Shown piece by piece: positions 11,404-22,288 of a DNA stretch of 64,000 nucleotides. The DNA lies in NCBI GenBank assembly GCA_029891385.1, contig CM057235.1:12736001-12800000 (forward strand), in the 5' to 3' direction. How positions within the stretch are numbered: the stretch's first letter is position 1; each line of letters starts with the position of its first letter. The translations under genes and the position numbers were made by a program. The stretch comes from Erythroxylum novogranatense (Eukaryota > Streptophyta > Magnoliopsida > Malpighiales > Erythroxylaceae). The notes below the pieces were generated by a model, which was not told where the DNA came from, searched no databases, and saw only the letters and a program-made list of their open reading frames with translations.

Positions 11404-12987
11404 GTACAGGTATCAAGGTTGCCTAGCCTAGTTCATTTGAGGGCACTGAATGTTGATTTGAGTTTGGAGCAGAATGATACATTGATAGCTACTTTGAAGT
11501 TGAGACCTATTTTGGTTGAACGAATCAAAGAGGCTCAGAGCAGAGACCCAGATTTAGTGAAGTTAATTGAGAAGCTGAAAGTGAATCTGGATTCTGAGTT
11601 TGAAGTGAGAGATGATACCTTGAGGTTAAAGCAGAGATTATATGTGCCAAATGTTGATAATCTGAAGAAAGAGATTTTAGAGGAAGCACATTTAACAGCT
11701 TATGCTATGCATCCTGGTACTACCAAGATGTATAACACGCTGAAACAACATTACTAGTGGCCTAGTATGAAAAAGCAAGTAGGAGAATTTGTTTATAAGT
11801 GTTTAACTTGTCAGCAGGTCAAGGTTGAGCATCAGGCTCTGGCAGGAAAATTGCATTCGTTACCCATTTCGGAGTGGAAATGGGAACACATCACGATGGA
11901 TTTCATTATGAGTTTGCCTAGGACTCCGAGGCAACATGATGTCATTTGGGTCATTGTGGATAAACTGACCAAATCAGCTCATTTCTTACCAATGAGGGAG
12001 AATTATTCATTGGATCAGTTGGCTCAGCGATATGTGGATGAAGTTGTGAGGTTACACGGGGTTCTAGTGTCCATAGTATCGGACAGGGATCCTAGATTTA
12101 CCTCGAGATTTTGGGGTAGTCTATAGACAGCTTTGGGTACCAAACTGAATTTCAGTACAGCCTTTCATCCTCAGACAGATGGTCAGAGCGAGAGAACGAT
12201 CAAGACTGTCGAGGATATGCTCAGAGCTTGTGTTTTGGAGTTTTAGGGAGCATGGGATAAGTATATAACTTTGATTGAATTCGCCTACAATAATCAATAT
12301 CATAGCAGCATTGGTATGGCTCCATATGAGGCGTTGTACGGCAGGAAGTGTCGTTCGCCTATATATTGGGATGAAGAGGGTCTACGAATTATCGAGGGCC
12401 CAGAATTGATTCAAGATACAGTTGAGAAGGTGAAATTGATCCGTAGTAGAATTAAAATGGCACAATATAGACAGAAAAGTTATGTGGATCAACACAGGCG
12501 AGATATGGAGTACCAGGTTGGTGACAAAGTATTTCTGAGAGTATTGCCTTGGCAAGGTGTCTTGAGATTTGGCAAGAAGGGTAAGTTAAGTCCGAGGTAT
12601 ATTGGTCCATTTGAGATCATTGAGAGAATTGGACCATTGGCTTATAGGTTATCCTTACCTTCGGAAATGACTCAGATTCATAATGTGTTTCATGTGAGTA
12701 TGTTTAGGCGATATCGGTCGGATCCAACTCATGTGATACCGACTCAAGAGATTGAAGTCTCTAGTAATCTGAGTTATGTTGAGGAACCTATGAAGATAAT
12801 TGGCTATCAGAATAAGCAATTGAGGAACCGAGTGATCCCAATGGTGAAAGTCCTTTGGAAGAATCATTCGAGTGAAGAAGCCACATGGGAAATGGAGGAG
12901 CACATGAGGGATCAGTACCCCTACCTACTTGATCATTTAGGTAAGAATTTCGAGGACGAAATTTTTGTTAGGAGGGGAGAGTTGTAA
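11404..12987 (+). pseudogene. Element A integrase with C-terminal chromodomain
   Basis: Frame-shifted relative to gag. HPGTTKMY...CLTCQQVK is the HHCC zinc-binding end. The DDE core is visible as [23 protein letters not shown] and [38 protein letters not shown] is the C-terminal GPY/F-type module, followed by a chromodomain with LRNRVIPMVKVLWKNHSSE and ATWEMEEHMRDQYP (about 12818-12930). This arrangement defines chromoviruses, and the type fits the Tekay clade; the chromodomain is expected to guide integration into heterochromatin. In-frame stops are TAG 11756, TAG 12124 and TAG 12244. The natural stop TAA (12985-12987) falls inside the first bases of the 3' LTR. Confidence 0.92.
12970..12981 (+). 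promoter_or_regulatory. Polypurine tract of element A
   Basis: AGGAGGGGAGAG ends one base before the 3' LTR start and overlaps the end of pol. It is the expected primer for plus-strand DNA synthesis. Confidence 0.8.
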
Positions 12988-15313
12988 CATCCCGTTACCC
13001 ATGCTAGGGCTAGAATTGTGAATTTTGATAATTCGATGAGAAATTAGGAAAATGCACTTCATGCATTATTAATTGTGACATGCACATTTTTGCACATTTA
13101 TATGATTGTACATGCATTTCCTTGACTTTTCTAGGTACAATTGAATTGTTAATTATGATTAAAATGTGTTTTGGTGATTTTGATATTATTTAAGACATTT
13201 TGGGATTTTTAGTGAATTTTAGAAAAATATTTATTTTTGGACCAATCCTATTGTGACACATGGACTAATTATTGTGTGACAAATGGTTTATATTAGAGAG
13301 GACAAGTGTAAGGCATGTATAGTATACACGAGTATGAGTTGAGTTAGGAAAAATGTATTGCAAATGTTCTCGGTGAAGAAACACTTGACATCCGAATGGA
13401 AACTTTGAGACTTTAGCTGTTTTTAATCGGTCCTCTTTGCTAGAGATCATAGCCGATTCAGGTAAGTTATGTTTAAGTTGGGTTTTGTTGTTGTTAAATG
13501 ATGTTTTTGAGTGGAAATGTATACATGCATGCGAGGTTAGAGAAGTTGGTTTCGGGGTTGAATAGAGTAGATGATTGATTGAGAGTAGGAAATTGTTATT
13601 ATGGTGTTGATTGGAAGATTTGTATATAATCTATTCGGGTTTTGAGAGAGAGCCGAAATGGTACATGCATGCATTGTGTCTGTTGTTTATCAGTAGAAGT
13701 GAAGCTGCATGTGTGAGGGTCAGATTTTGAAGTTTTAAGCGAATCTTGAGTTTGATCTTATGTAAATGTTTCGAACTGGATTAGGAGTTAATTGGAGTGA
13801 AGTTTTAGAGATTATTTTGGGTATAGAAGTGAAAATTATGGAAAAAGAATTCGGGAAAGACGAGTTTCAGAACCAGACGTCGCGACGTCCATTTTCTTCC
13901 TCGCCGCGACGTAGGAGACTCCCCCCTTGAGCTCGTCGCGGCGAACGTTGCAAAAATCCCTAGAAAACTGATTTTTTGGGCTGTACGTCGCGACCTCATC
14001 TTTTCTCCACGTCGCGACGAGCACCATCCTTTGACTGCTCGAATATGCTTTCGTATTTTGATCATAACTTTCTCTATACTGATCCAAATTGGGTGATTCT
14101 TAATTTTGTGTAAACTAGAGACAAAGGGATACAACTTGTATGAAGAAATGGAGTTTTAATTCTATCTCTAAGAGTTTCAATTTTTGGTTGGAAGTTGAGG
14201 TATGAATTTTGCTGGAACTTATGAACCACTTAGAATATTTTGAGGATATCTCTTGGTATATTGATCCAAATTAAATGCTTTTGGTGTCTTTAGAAAGATA
14301 AGAAATGGGAGACCAACTTTACAGAAGGAAGTTTTGTCTAATTTGGTCATTTACCTTATCTTATTTAGTATGTAAAGTAGACCCGAATATGTTTTATAGG
14401 AAAAATATGAAGTGGTCAATGAAGCTATGACATTATTTGACATTGTTTTGGTCCAATTCAATTGTAAAAATAGATGGTATTAATGAGGGCCTTGATTCCT
14501 AAATGATTTTTGATAAGGATAGCATTGTTGTACCCTAGAATTGTCATTGAACATGCATTGTGCATACATTCCATACATTGATATTTTTATAAAAGAACAT
14601 TTGTGCAATTGTGCAAAGTGTGATATTTGTGAATGTGTTTTTGCCTATTTTAGAGGAGCATATTGGATGCCAATCGGACATTGTCAGACCATCCAGGCAA
14701 TAGCTTATTGGAGCGTACTGTGAGTCAACCTAGATGATTTCCTAGGATTGATTTAATTTGATTTGTTTAAGCTTTCAATATTGTTATATTGCTTGCGAGT
14801 TGATTATGAATTCCAGGCTTAAATTGTCCGAGGAGATCAATATTCGGGATTGTATTAGAAGTGCTTTGATTGTGACTTTGTTTGTTATGGAATTCTAAAT
14901 GTTATGTGAATCCTCAACGAAAGTTGAATGCCGGATTTAGGTCCCATGATTATGAGTTTTGTTAAGTATGTGATTGTAATACATACCATATTCAGATTAA
15001 TGCATTTCATAAAATGCATGCTCAGATAAAGGCGGTGTGACTTGAATTGCCCGTATGAAGCGCTTCCACATAAAGCTTTGCTCGATGATATATGTGTGTG
15101 CATGTAGAGCTATGCTCTGTGATTCTGTTCTGAATGAGCCCTATGGGCCAGCATTTGTATAAGTATGTGATAGGCATTCAGTCACAACAATAAGAATGAA
15201 TGTGAGTCTCATATGCATATATATTTGCTTTATATGATCTGTTTGGCAATGATTGAATGTTATACCCTATTGTGTGAGTTTTGAATCATAAATGTATCTG
15301 TTTATGAATGTTT
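12983..15313 (+). mobile_element. Element A: 3' LTR, first part
   Basis: Begins TGTAACATCCCG and matches 5466 onward up to the word TTTATGAATGTTT, where a Copia-like element is inserted. It carries one 24-bp CG-rich unit (13881-13904) where the 5' LTR has three. Confidence 0.93.
15309..15313. repeat. Target-site duplication of the Copia-like dimer (left), TGTTT
   Basis: TGTTT occurs directly before 15314 and again at 23396-23400. The uninterrupted site is seen in the 5' LTR of A near 7828. Confidence 0.9.
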
Positions 15314-15518
15314 TGTTGGACCAATGGTGGTTGAAAAATTAATTCCACTTATGTTTTGATAATAATAAAATGTATAGAATTGGTTAAGAAATTGTTTCAG
15401 GTATTTTGGGATTGATATTCAATGAAGAATCAAGATGGGAGTTGCCTTCTAAGTGAAAATGGCATAAAACATGAGGATTATAAAGAATTTGGTCGGATGT
15501 TACCATTGAAGGCAATAC

Positions 15519-15711
15519 AAGTCGACTTACAAAGAACAAGTCGATTTAAAGATGAAGCAATGTCAATACAAGTCGAGTTATCAAACACAAGTAGACTTAT
15601 CGAGGACGACAAGTCGACTTACATGGCACAAGTCGACTTACTGGAGAGCGGAGATGAAATTTTACGTAAATGGTTGAAACAAGTCGACTTATACATTCGA
15701 CAAGTCGACTT
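15519..15711. repeat. AAGTCGACTT palindrome array, LTR 1
   Basis: Five perfect copies of the 10-bp palindrome AAGTCGACTT and three one-mismatch variants (AAGTCGATTT, AAGTCGAGTT, AAGTAGACTT) in 193 bp, irregularly spaced and all preceded by C. It stands upstream of the TATA box. Confidence 0.9.
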
Positions 15712-15833
15712 ATAGATGCAATAAATCAGCTCCAACGGTCAAATTAGCTAAAAATGGAATGGAGATTATCAAGGAACGGCTATCACAAATTAAGCAACGG
15801 CTAGAAGAGCTCCAACAGCTATATTTCTTCAAG

Positions 15834-15842
15834 TATAAATAG
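15834..15842 (+). promoter_or_regulatory. TATA box of LTR 1
   Basis: TATAAATAG in a GC-mixed context. It is identical in LTR 2 (19320-19328) and LTR 3 (22809-22817), so it is probably the U3 core promoter with transcription starting about 30 bp downstream. Confidence 0.7.
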
Positions 15843-16418
15843 AGGATGATGGAAGAAGAGTTTAGAGAAGTTCCTCAAGCCTACATACTCTTATCTTGCT
15901 CCAAATTGCTCATCATTATTCTTACTTTGTTTACATTTGTATTGAGCACTTGTTCTTAGATCTTTATCCTATTTCTTTTACAAATTGAGTGACTAGTGGT
16001 AGGTCACGTGTGAGGTAGCTCGAAATCAAATCGTTGTTGGTAGGATTTGTGCCGGAAGACAAATCATCTGTAAAGGTTGTTTGAGCTAGAAATCAAGCGG
16101 TATTGGTAGGATTTGTGCCGGAAGACAAATCAAATTGTAAGGTAGCTTGAGCCGGAAATCAAGCGGTACTGTAAGAGTTCACACTGAACTACAAAGTGTG
16201 TAATAAAGTGGTTTGCAAAATCCTAAGTGGGAGCTTAGGTAGAGGACGTAGGTCTTAGCACCGAACCTCTATAAAAACAATGTTTGATCTTCTTCCCTAC
16301 TCTTTGTATTTAAATTTGTTTAAATTACTATTGTGTGAATTAACTTCTGATTTTATTCTAGAAATTTTCAAAGAATTTTAAAAATCTATTCAACCCCCCA
16401 TTCTAGATCGCTAACAAT

Positions 16419-16430
16419 TGGTATCAGAGC
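16419..16430 (+). promoter_or_regulatory. Primer-binding site, Copia-like unit 1
   Basis: TGGTATCAGAGC, initiator tRNA-Met type, two bases after LTR 1. The second unit has the same site at 19902-19913. Confidence 0.9.
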
Positions 16431-16443
16431 AGAAGTATCTGGG

Positions 16444-18078
16444 ATGGCACACAACAACCTTGCAGAAGAAGGTAACACTAATAACCGTCCTCCATTGTTT
16501 AATGGTACTAATTATTCTTCTTGGAAAAATCCTATGAAGTACCACATCATTAGCGAGGGAGTTGAATACTGAAAGATCATTATCTTCGGACTTCAAGCCC
16601 CTCTGAAAGAAAATGGTGAGTTGAAAACGGAGCTGGAGTATGATGATAACGATTGGAGGCAAGCGTACATCAATGCCAAAGCTATGAAGCTGATATATTG
16701 TGCATTAACGGTTGAGGAAAGAAACCGGGTAAATTCTTGCAACACTGCCAAGGAAATGTGGGAGAGACTTCGAGTTACTCATGAAGGGACAAATAAAGTC
16801 CGGGAGACAAAAATCAACATGCTTCTCCATGACTATGAAATGTTTGTCATGAAGGAAGGTGAGTCTATTTCCATTATGCTTGATCGTTTTGCAGAAATCA
16901 TAAATGAATTAGGCAACCTCGGAAAGCATATGAAGGATAGAGAGAAGGTGGAGAAGATTCTTCGCTCTCTACCGAAAGAATGGGATTCGCAAGTCACCGC
17001 TATTATGGAATCCAAGGATCTCAATCACTTGGAATTCAACGTCTTGGTGGGATCTCTCATCAACTATGAGATCATTCTAAAATCAAGAGGAGGAAGAGGT
17101 AAGTCACAAAAGTCAATTGCTTTAAAAGCTAATACTTCTTCTCTTGATGAAAGTGATGAAGAAATAGATGAAGAAGAGGATGATGAAGAAATGGCAATGT
17201 ACGCCAGAAATTTGAGAAAATTCAAGGGACTTCTCAAAAATCGGAGAAAAGAATTAAGTGGCGGAATAAATGGAGAAACGAAGAAGTATACTATAGAAAG
17301 AAGGTCTAAAGGCTATCAAGAAAAGAAAAATTCAAATCTTTAGAAAAATGACAAATACGACAAAGGTAAAAGGAAAACTAGCCTGGTGGCAACTTGGAGT
17401 GATAAAGAGGATGCATATCAAAGCGATGATGAAAACAACCTGGCACTTATGGCAAAAAGTTCATCAAGTGATGATGAAAATGAGGTACATTTCATTGATC
17501 AAGATCTTATAGATTCTTTTAATGCTTTACAAATTGATTTTGAAGAAGCTATTGAGATCAATAAAAAATTGAGAAAGAAAATAAGAGAACTAGTTGCTGA
17601 AAATAATTCTTTACATGAAACGATTGATGATTTAGATTGTCCTAAGGAAGATCATTCTACATGCCTTGCTGACAAAGAAAATCTTACTAATGAACTTGGT
17701 AGACTTAGAAAGGAGTTTTCTTATGTGGTTGGAAAATTTGATGGTGGAAATGCAAAGTTTGAAGAGATGTTGTCTTTACAAAGATATTCTATTTCTAAAC
17801 ATGGTTTGGGATATGATCCTTATAATAGAGATTGTTCTTTAATTTTCAAATTTACCAAGGATGGAAAAGTTGTTCAATGTGCTAGATGCTTGAAAGATGG
17901 TCATATAGAAATTGCATGTAAAACTATTAGGAGATGTATCAAAGTTAAGAAAATTTGGGTGATTAAAGGTACAACACCTTCTAATGTGGTTTATATGACT
18001 AACCAAAATGGACCCAAGATGGCTTGGGTACCAATGAGAAGAAAGGATGTTTCAGTTGAAGGTACAAGCAAGGAATGA
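16444..18078 (+). pseudogene. Copia-type gag, unit 1
   Basis: A single frame from ATG 16444 to TGA 18078 (545 codons including stop) with two internal stops: TGA at 16570 (codon 43, in a position expected to be Trp) and TAG at 17341. The N-terminus (MAHNNLAEEG...PPLFNGTNY) and the following AKEMWERLRVTHEG and ILRSLPKEWD blocks are those of the Copia gag family (UBN2/PF14223-like). A long acidic and lysine-rich middle precedes a CCHC knuckle, CARCLKDGHIEIAC (about 17878-17919). The protein would form the capsid shell and bind RNA. No RT or integrase follows. The same TGA at codon 43 is present in unit 2, so it predates or accompanied formation of the dimer. Confidence 0.88.
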
Positions 18079-18169
18079 AAATCAACCAAGCACATGGTAC
18101 ATTGATAGCAGATATTCAAGGCATATAAGTGGAGACAACAACAAAGATTCCATCATCATTTACACTTAG
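18062..18169 (+). pseudogene. Truncated aspartic protease stub, unit 1
   Basis: In the +1 frame relative to gag, the sequence reads STWYIDSRYSRHISGD, corresponding to the Copia protease core where DSG is expected; here it is DSR. The frame ends at TAG 18167 and no further pol sequence exists. It marks where the pol genes of the ancestor were lost. Confidence 0.75.
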
Positions 18170-18804
18170 GCTAAAATGTGATTGAATTGGAGTACTGGTA
18201 TATTCTAGTCGACTTATGGATGTCTAAGTCGACTAATTGGTGAAATGTCTGGTAACAAGTCGACTTATGTCTACATGGATTCTTTAAAACCTATTCTTCT
18301 TTTCACTCTCCGTAATGAATATTGTTATGTTATGACAATTGCCTTTATTTGTGTTTGTTGTTTTGTTTGTTTATGGACTGCTTTGAGACTATTCTTCATT
18401 TTTCATATTGGTTTTTAATTATGTCAAAAAGGGGGAGTAATATTGGAAATTGATAATTGGTATCTTTTAGTCACCGTCATTTGATTGAGGGGGAGTGTGT
18501 TTGAATTGAGACTATTTGTGTTTGATGACTTGTTTCTCTATTTAATGTGATTGCGATATTTCATATTTGTTGGTTTGTATTATTTGTTTTGATTATGACA
18601 AAAAGGGGGAGAAAAAAAAGAAATTGATATTCTTTAGTCACTGATTAGGGGGAGTTTGTTTTACAAAGTTATTAAATTCAATGATTTATATGATTGAGGG
18701 AGACTTAACCAAAATGACAAGGTATAAAAACCTTGATCAATGTTCTTTGTTTTCATTTCTTAAACAATTTCTAAGTATTTTGTCATTATCAAAAAGGGGG
18801 AGAT
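18170..18804 (+). mobile_element. Copia-like unit 1: non-coding 3' internal region with five polypurine-tract-like sites
   Basis: Contains two perfect or near-perfect AAGTCGACTT words and related forms (18206-18265). It then has repeated primer-like purine runs: AAAAAGGGGGAG near 18426, GAGGGGGAG near 18487, AAAAAGGGGGAG near 18600, TAGGGGGAG near 18647 and AAAAAGGGGGAGA at 18791-18803 directly before LTR 2. Only the last is in the position expected for the functional polypurine tract. Confidence 0.75.
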
Positions 18805-19899
18805 TTTTGGACCAATGGTGGTTGACAAATTAATTCCACTTATGTTTTGATAATAATAAAATGTATAAAATTGGTTAAGAAATTGTTTCAGTATTTTGGG
18901 ATTGATATTCAATGAAGAATCAAGATGGGAGTTGCCTTCAAGTGAAAATGGCATAAAACATGAGGATTATAAAGAATTTGGTGGATGTTACCATTGAAGG
19001 CAATACAAGTCGACTTACAAAGAACAAGTCGATTTAAAGATGAAACAATGTCAATACAAGTCGAGTTATCAAACACAAGTCGACTTATCAGGATCTACAA
19101 GTCGACTTACATGGCACAAGTCGACTTCTTGGAGAGCGGAGATGAAATTTTACGTAAATGGTTGAAACAAGTCGACTTATACATTCGACAAGTCGACTTA
19201 TAGATGTAGTAAATCAGCTCCAATGGTCAAATTAGCTAAAATGGAATGAAGATTATCAAGGAACGGCTATCACAAATTAAGCAACGGCTAAAGAGCTCCA
19301 ATGACTATATTTCTTCAAGTATAAATAGAGGATGATGGAAGAAGAGTTTAGAAGTTCCTCAAGCCTACATACTCTTATCTTGCTCCAAATTGCTCATCAT
19401 TGTTCTTACTTTGTTTACATTTGCATTGAGCACTTGTTCTTAGATCTTTATCCTATTTCTTTACAAATTGAGTGACTAGTGGTAGGTCACGTGTGAGGTA
19501 ACAGGCCTTAAATCAAGTATTTTGGTAGGATTTGTGCCGAAGACAAATCATCTGTAAAGGTTGCTTCGAGCCGAAATCAAGCGTATTGGTAGGTTTTGTG
19601 CCGGAAGACAAATCAAATTGTAAGGTAGCTTGAGCCGAAATCAAGCGCATCTTGTAAGAGTTCACACCGAACTACAAAGTGTGTAATAAAGTGGTTTGCA
19701 AAATCCTAAGTGGGAGTTTAGGTAGAGGACGTAGGTCTTAGCACCGAACCTCTATAAAAACAATGTTTGATCTTCTTCCCTACTCTTTGTATTTAAATTT
19801 GTTTAAATTACTATTGTGTGAATTAACTTCTGATTTTATTGTAGAAATTTTCAAAGAATTTTAAAGATCTATTCAACCCCCCATTCTAGATCGCTAACA
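18805..19899 (+). mobile_element. Copia-like element: LTR 2 (shared middle LTR)
   Basis: 1095 bp, starting TTTTGGACC (TG changed to TT) and ending GCTAACA. It carries all landmarks of LTR 1, including the palindrome array at 19007-19199 and TATA at 19320. It has many single-base deletions relative to LTRs 1 and 3, for example near 18890, 18940, 18981, 19290 and 19350. It is followed directly by a second PBS and a second gag. Confidence 0.92.
19007..19199. repeat. AAGTCGACTT palindrome array, LTR 2
   Basis: Same arrangement as in LTR 1, with six perfect copies plus AAGTCGATTT and AAGTCGAGTT variants. Confidence 0.9.
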
Positions 19900-19901
19900 A
19901 T

Positions 19902-19913
19902 TGGTATCAGAGC
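19902..19913 (+). promoter_or_regulatory. Primer-binding site, Copia-like unit 2
   Basis: TGGTATCAGAGC, two bases after LTR 2. Confidence 0.9.
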
Positions 19914-19926
19914 AGAAGTATCTGGG

Positions 19927-21558
19927 ATGGCACACAACAACCTTGCAGAAGAAGGTAACACTAATAACCGTCCTCCATTGTTTAATGGTACTAATTATTC
20001 TTCTTGGAAAAATCCTATGAAGTACCACATCATTAGCGAGGGAGTTGAATACTGAAAGATCATTATCTTCGGACTTCAAGCCCCTCTGAAAGAAAATGGT
20101 GAGTTGAAAACGGAGCTGGAGTATGATGATAACGATTGGAGGCAAGCGTACATCAATGCCAAAGCTATGAAGCTGATATTTTGTGCATTAACGATTGAGG
20201 AAAGAAACCGGGTAAATTCTTGCAACACTGCCAAGGAAATGTGGGAGAGACTTCGAGTTACTCATGAAGGGACAAATAAAGTCCGGGAGACAAAAATCAA
20301 CATGCTTCTCCATGACTATGAAATGTTTGTCATGAAGGAAGGTGAGTCTATTTCCATTATGCTTGATCGTTTTGCAGAAATCATAAATGAATTAGGCAAC
20401 CTCGGAAAGCATATGAAGGATAGAGAGAAGGTGGAGAAGATTCTTCGCTCTCTACCGAAAGAATGGGATTCGCAAGTCACCGCTATTATGGAATCCAAGG
20501 ATCTCAATCACTTGGAATTCAACATCTTGGTGGGATCTCTCATCAACTATGAGATCATTCTAAAATCAAGAGGAGGAAGAGGTAAGTCACAAAAGTCAAT
20601 TGCTTTAAAAGCTAATACTTCTTCTCTTGATGAAAGTGATGAAGAAATAGATGAAGAAGAGGATGATGAAGAAATGGCAATGTCGCCGAAATTTGAGAAA
20701 ATTCAAGGGACTTCTCAAAAATCGGAGAAAAGAATTAAGTGGCGGAATAAATGGAGAAACGAAGAAGTATACTATAGAAAGAAGGTCTAAAGGCTATCAA
20801 GAAAAGAAAAATTCAAATCTTCAGAAAAATGACAAATACGACAAAGGTAAAAGGAAAACTAGCCTGGTGGCAACTTGGAGTGATGAAGAGGATGCATATC
20901 AAAGCGATGATGAAAACAACCTGGCACTTATGGCAAAAAGTTCATCAAGTGATGATGAAAATGAGGTACATTTCATTGATCAAGATCTTATAGATTCTTT
21001 TAATGCTTTACAAATTGATTTTGAAGAAGCTATTGAGATCAATAAAAAATTGAGAAAGAAAATAAGAGAACTAGTTGCTGAAAATAATTCTTTACATGAA
21101 ACGATTGATGATTTAGATTGTCCTAAGGAAGATCATTCTACATGCCTTGCTGACAAAGAAAATCTTACTAATGAACTTGGTAGACTTAGAAAGGAGTTTT
21201 CTTATGTGGTTGGAAAATTTCTTTGGTGGAAATGCAAAGTTTGAAGAGATGTTGTCTTTACAAAGATATTCTATTTCTAAACATGGTTTGGGATATGATC
21301 CTTATAATAGAGATTGTTCTTTAATTTTCAAATTTACCAAGGATGGAAAAGTTGTTCAATGTGCTAGATGCTTGAAAGATGGTCATATAGAAATTGCATG
21401 TAAAACTATTAGAGATGTATCAAAGTTAAGAAAATTTGGGTGATTAAAGGTACAACACCTTCTAATGTGGTTTATATGACTAACAAAATGGACCCAAGAT
21501 GGCTTGGGTACCAATGAGAAGAAAGGATGTTTCAGTTGAAGGTACAAGCAAGGAATGA
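19927..21558 (+). pseudogene. Copia-type gag, unit 2
   Basis: Nearly the same sequence as unit 1, with ATG at 19927 and the same TGA at codon 43 (20053). The TAG of unit 1 at 17341 is CAG here, but unit 2 has frame changes near 20683 (two bases missing) and near 21218 (inserted bases), plus a lost G near 21411. The CCHC knuckle is intact as a motif near 21358-21400. Neither unit encodes a full protein, although the two copies do not share all defects. Confidence 0.85.
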
Positions 21559-21649
21559 AAATCAACCAAGCACATGGTACATTGATAGCAGATATTCAAG
21601 GCATATAAGTGGAGACAACAACAAAGATTCCATCATCATTTACACTTAG
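21542..21649 (+). pseudogene. Truncated aspartic protease stub, unit 2
   Basis: Same STWYIDSRYSRHISGD stub as unit 1, ending at TAG 21647. The deletion end point of pol is therefore shared by both units. Confidence 0.75.
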
Positions 21650-22288
21650 GTGAAATGTGATTGAATTGAGTATTGGTATATTCTAGTCGACTTATGGATG
21701 TCTAAGTCGACTAATTGGTGAAATGTCTGGTAACAAGTCGACTTATGTCTACATGGATTCTTTAAAACCTATTCTTCTTTTCACTCTCCGTAATGAATAT
21801 TGTTATGTTATGACAATTGCCTTTATTTGTGTTTGTTGTTTTGTTTGTTTATGGACTGCTTTGAGACTATTCTTCATTTTTCATATTGGTTTTTAATTAT
21901 GTCAAAAAGGGGGAGTAATATTGGAAATTGATAATTGGTATCTTTTAGTCACCGTCATTTGATTGAGGGGGAGTGTGTTTGAATTGAGACTATTTGTGTT
22001 TGATGACTTGTTTCTCTATTTAATGTGATTGCGATATTTCATATTTGTTGGTTTGTATTAGTTGTTTTGATTATGACAAAAAGGGGGAGAAAAAAAAGAA
22101 ATTGATATTCTTTAGTCACTTGATTAAGGGGGAGTTTGTTTTTACAAAGTTATTAAATTCAATGATTTATATGATTGAGGGGAGACTTCTAACCAAAATG
22201 ACAAGGTATAAAAACCTTGATCAATGTTCTTTGTTTTTATTTCTTAAACAATTTCTAAGTATTTTGTCATTATCAAAAAGGGGGAGAT
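21650..22288 (+). mobile_element. Copia-like unit 2: non-coding 3' internal region
   Basis: Same content as 18170-18804: AAGTCGACTT-related words near 21686-21745 and serial AAAAAGGGGGAG or GAGGGGGAG runs, the last (22275-22287) directly before LTR 3. Confidence 0.75.

Larger units (their letters stand above)
15314..16416 (+). mobile_element. Copia-like gag-only element: LTR 1
   Basis: 1103 bp, TGTTGGACC...GCTAACA, with TGTT/AACA termini. A strong TATA box (TATAAATAG) is at 15834-15842. An array of AAGTCGACTT palindromes lies 120-315 bp upstream of it, in the presumptive U3. A 97-codon frame covers the array (15422-15715, with a repeated QVDL), also open in LTR 3; I regard it as probably non-coding. 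Confidence 0.92.

Noticed and set aside
9797..12987. Endogenous plant pararetrovirus
   Set aside because: RT and RNase H are followed by DDE integrase and chromodomain and flanked by LTRs with target duplications; no movement or coat protein is present.
15519..15711. CRISPR-like array of direct repeats
   Set aside because: The repeat is a 10-bp palindrome with irregular spacers of 10-40 bp, located in a plant LTR and repeated in every LTR copy; there are no cas genes.
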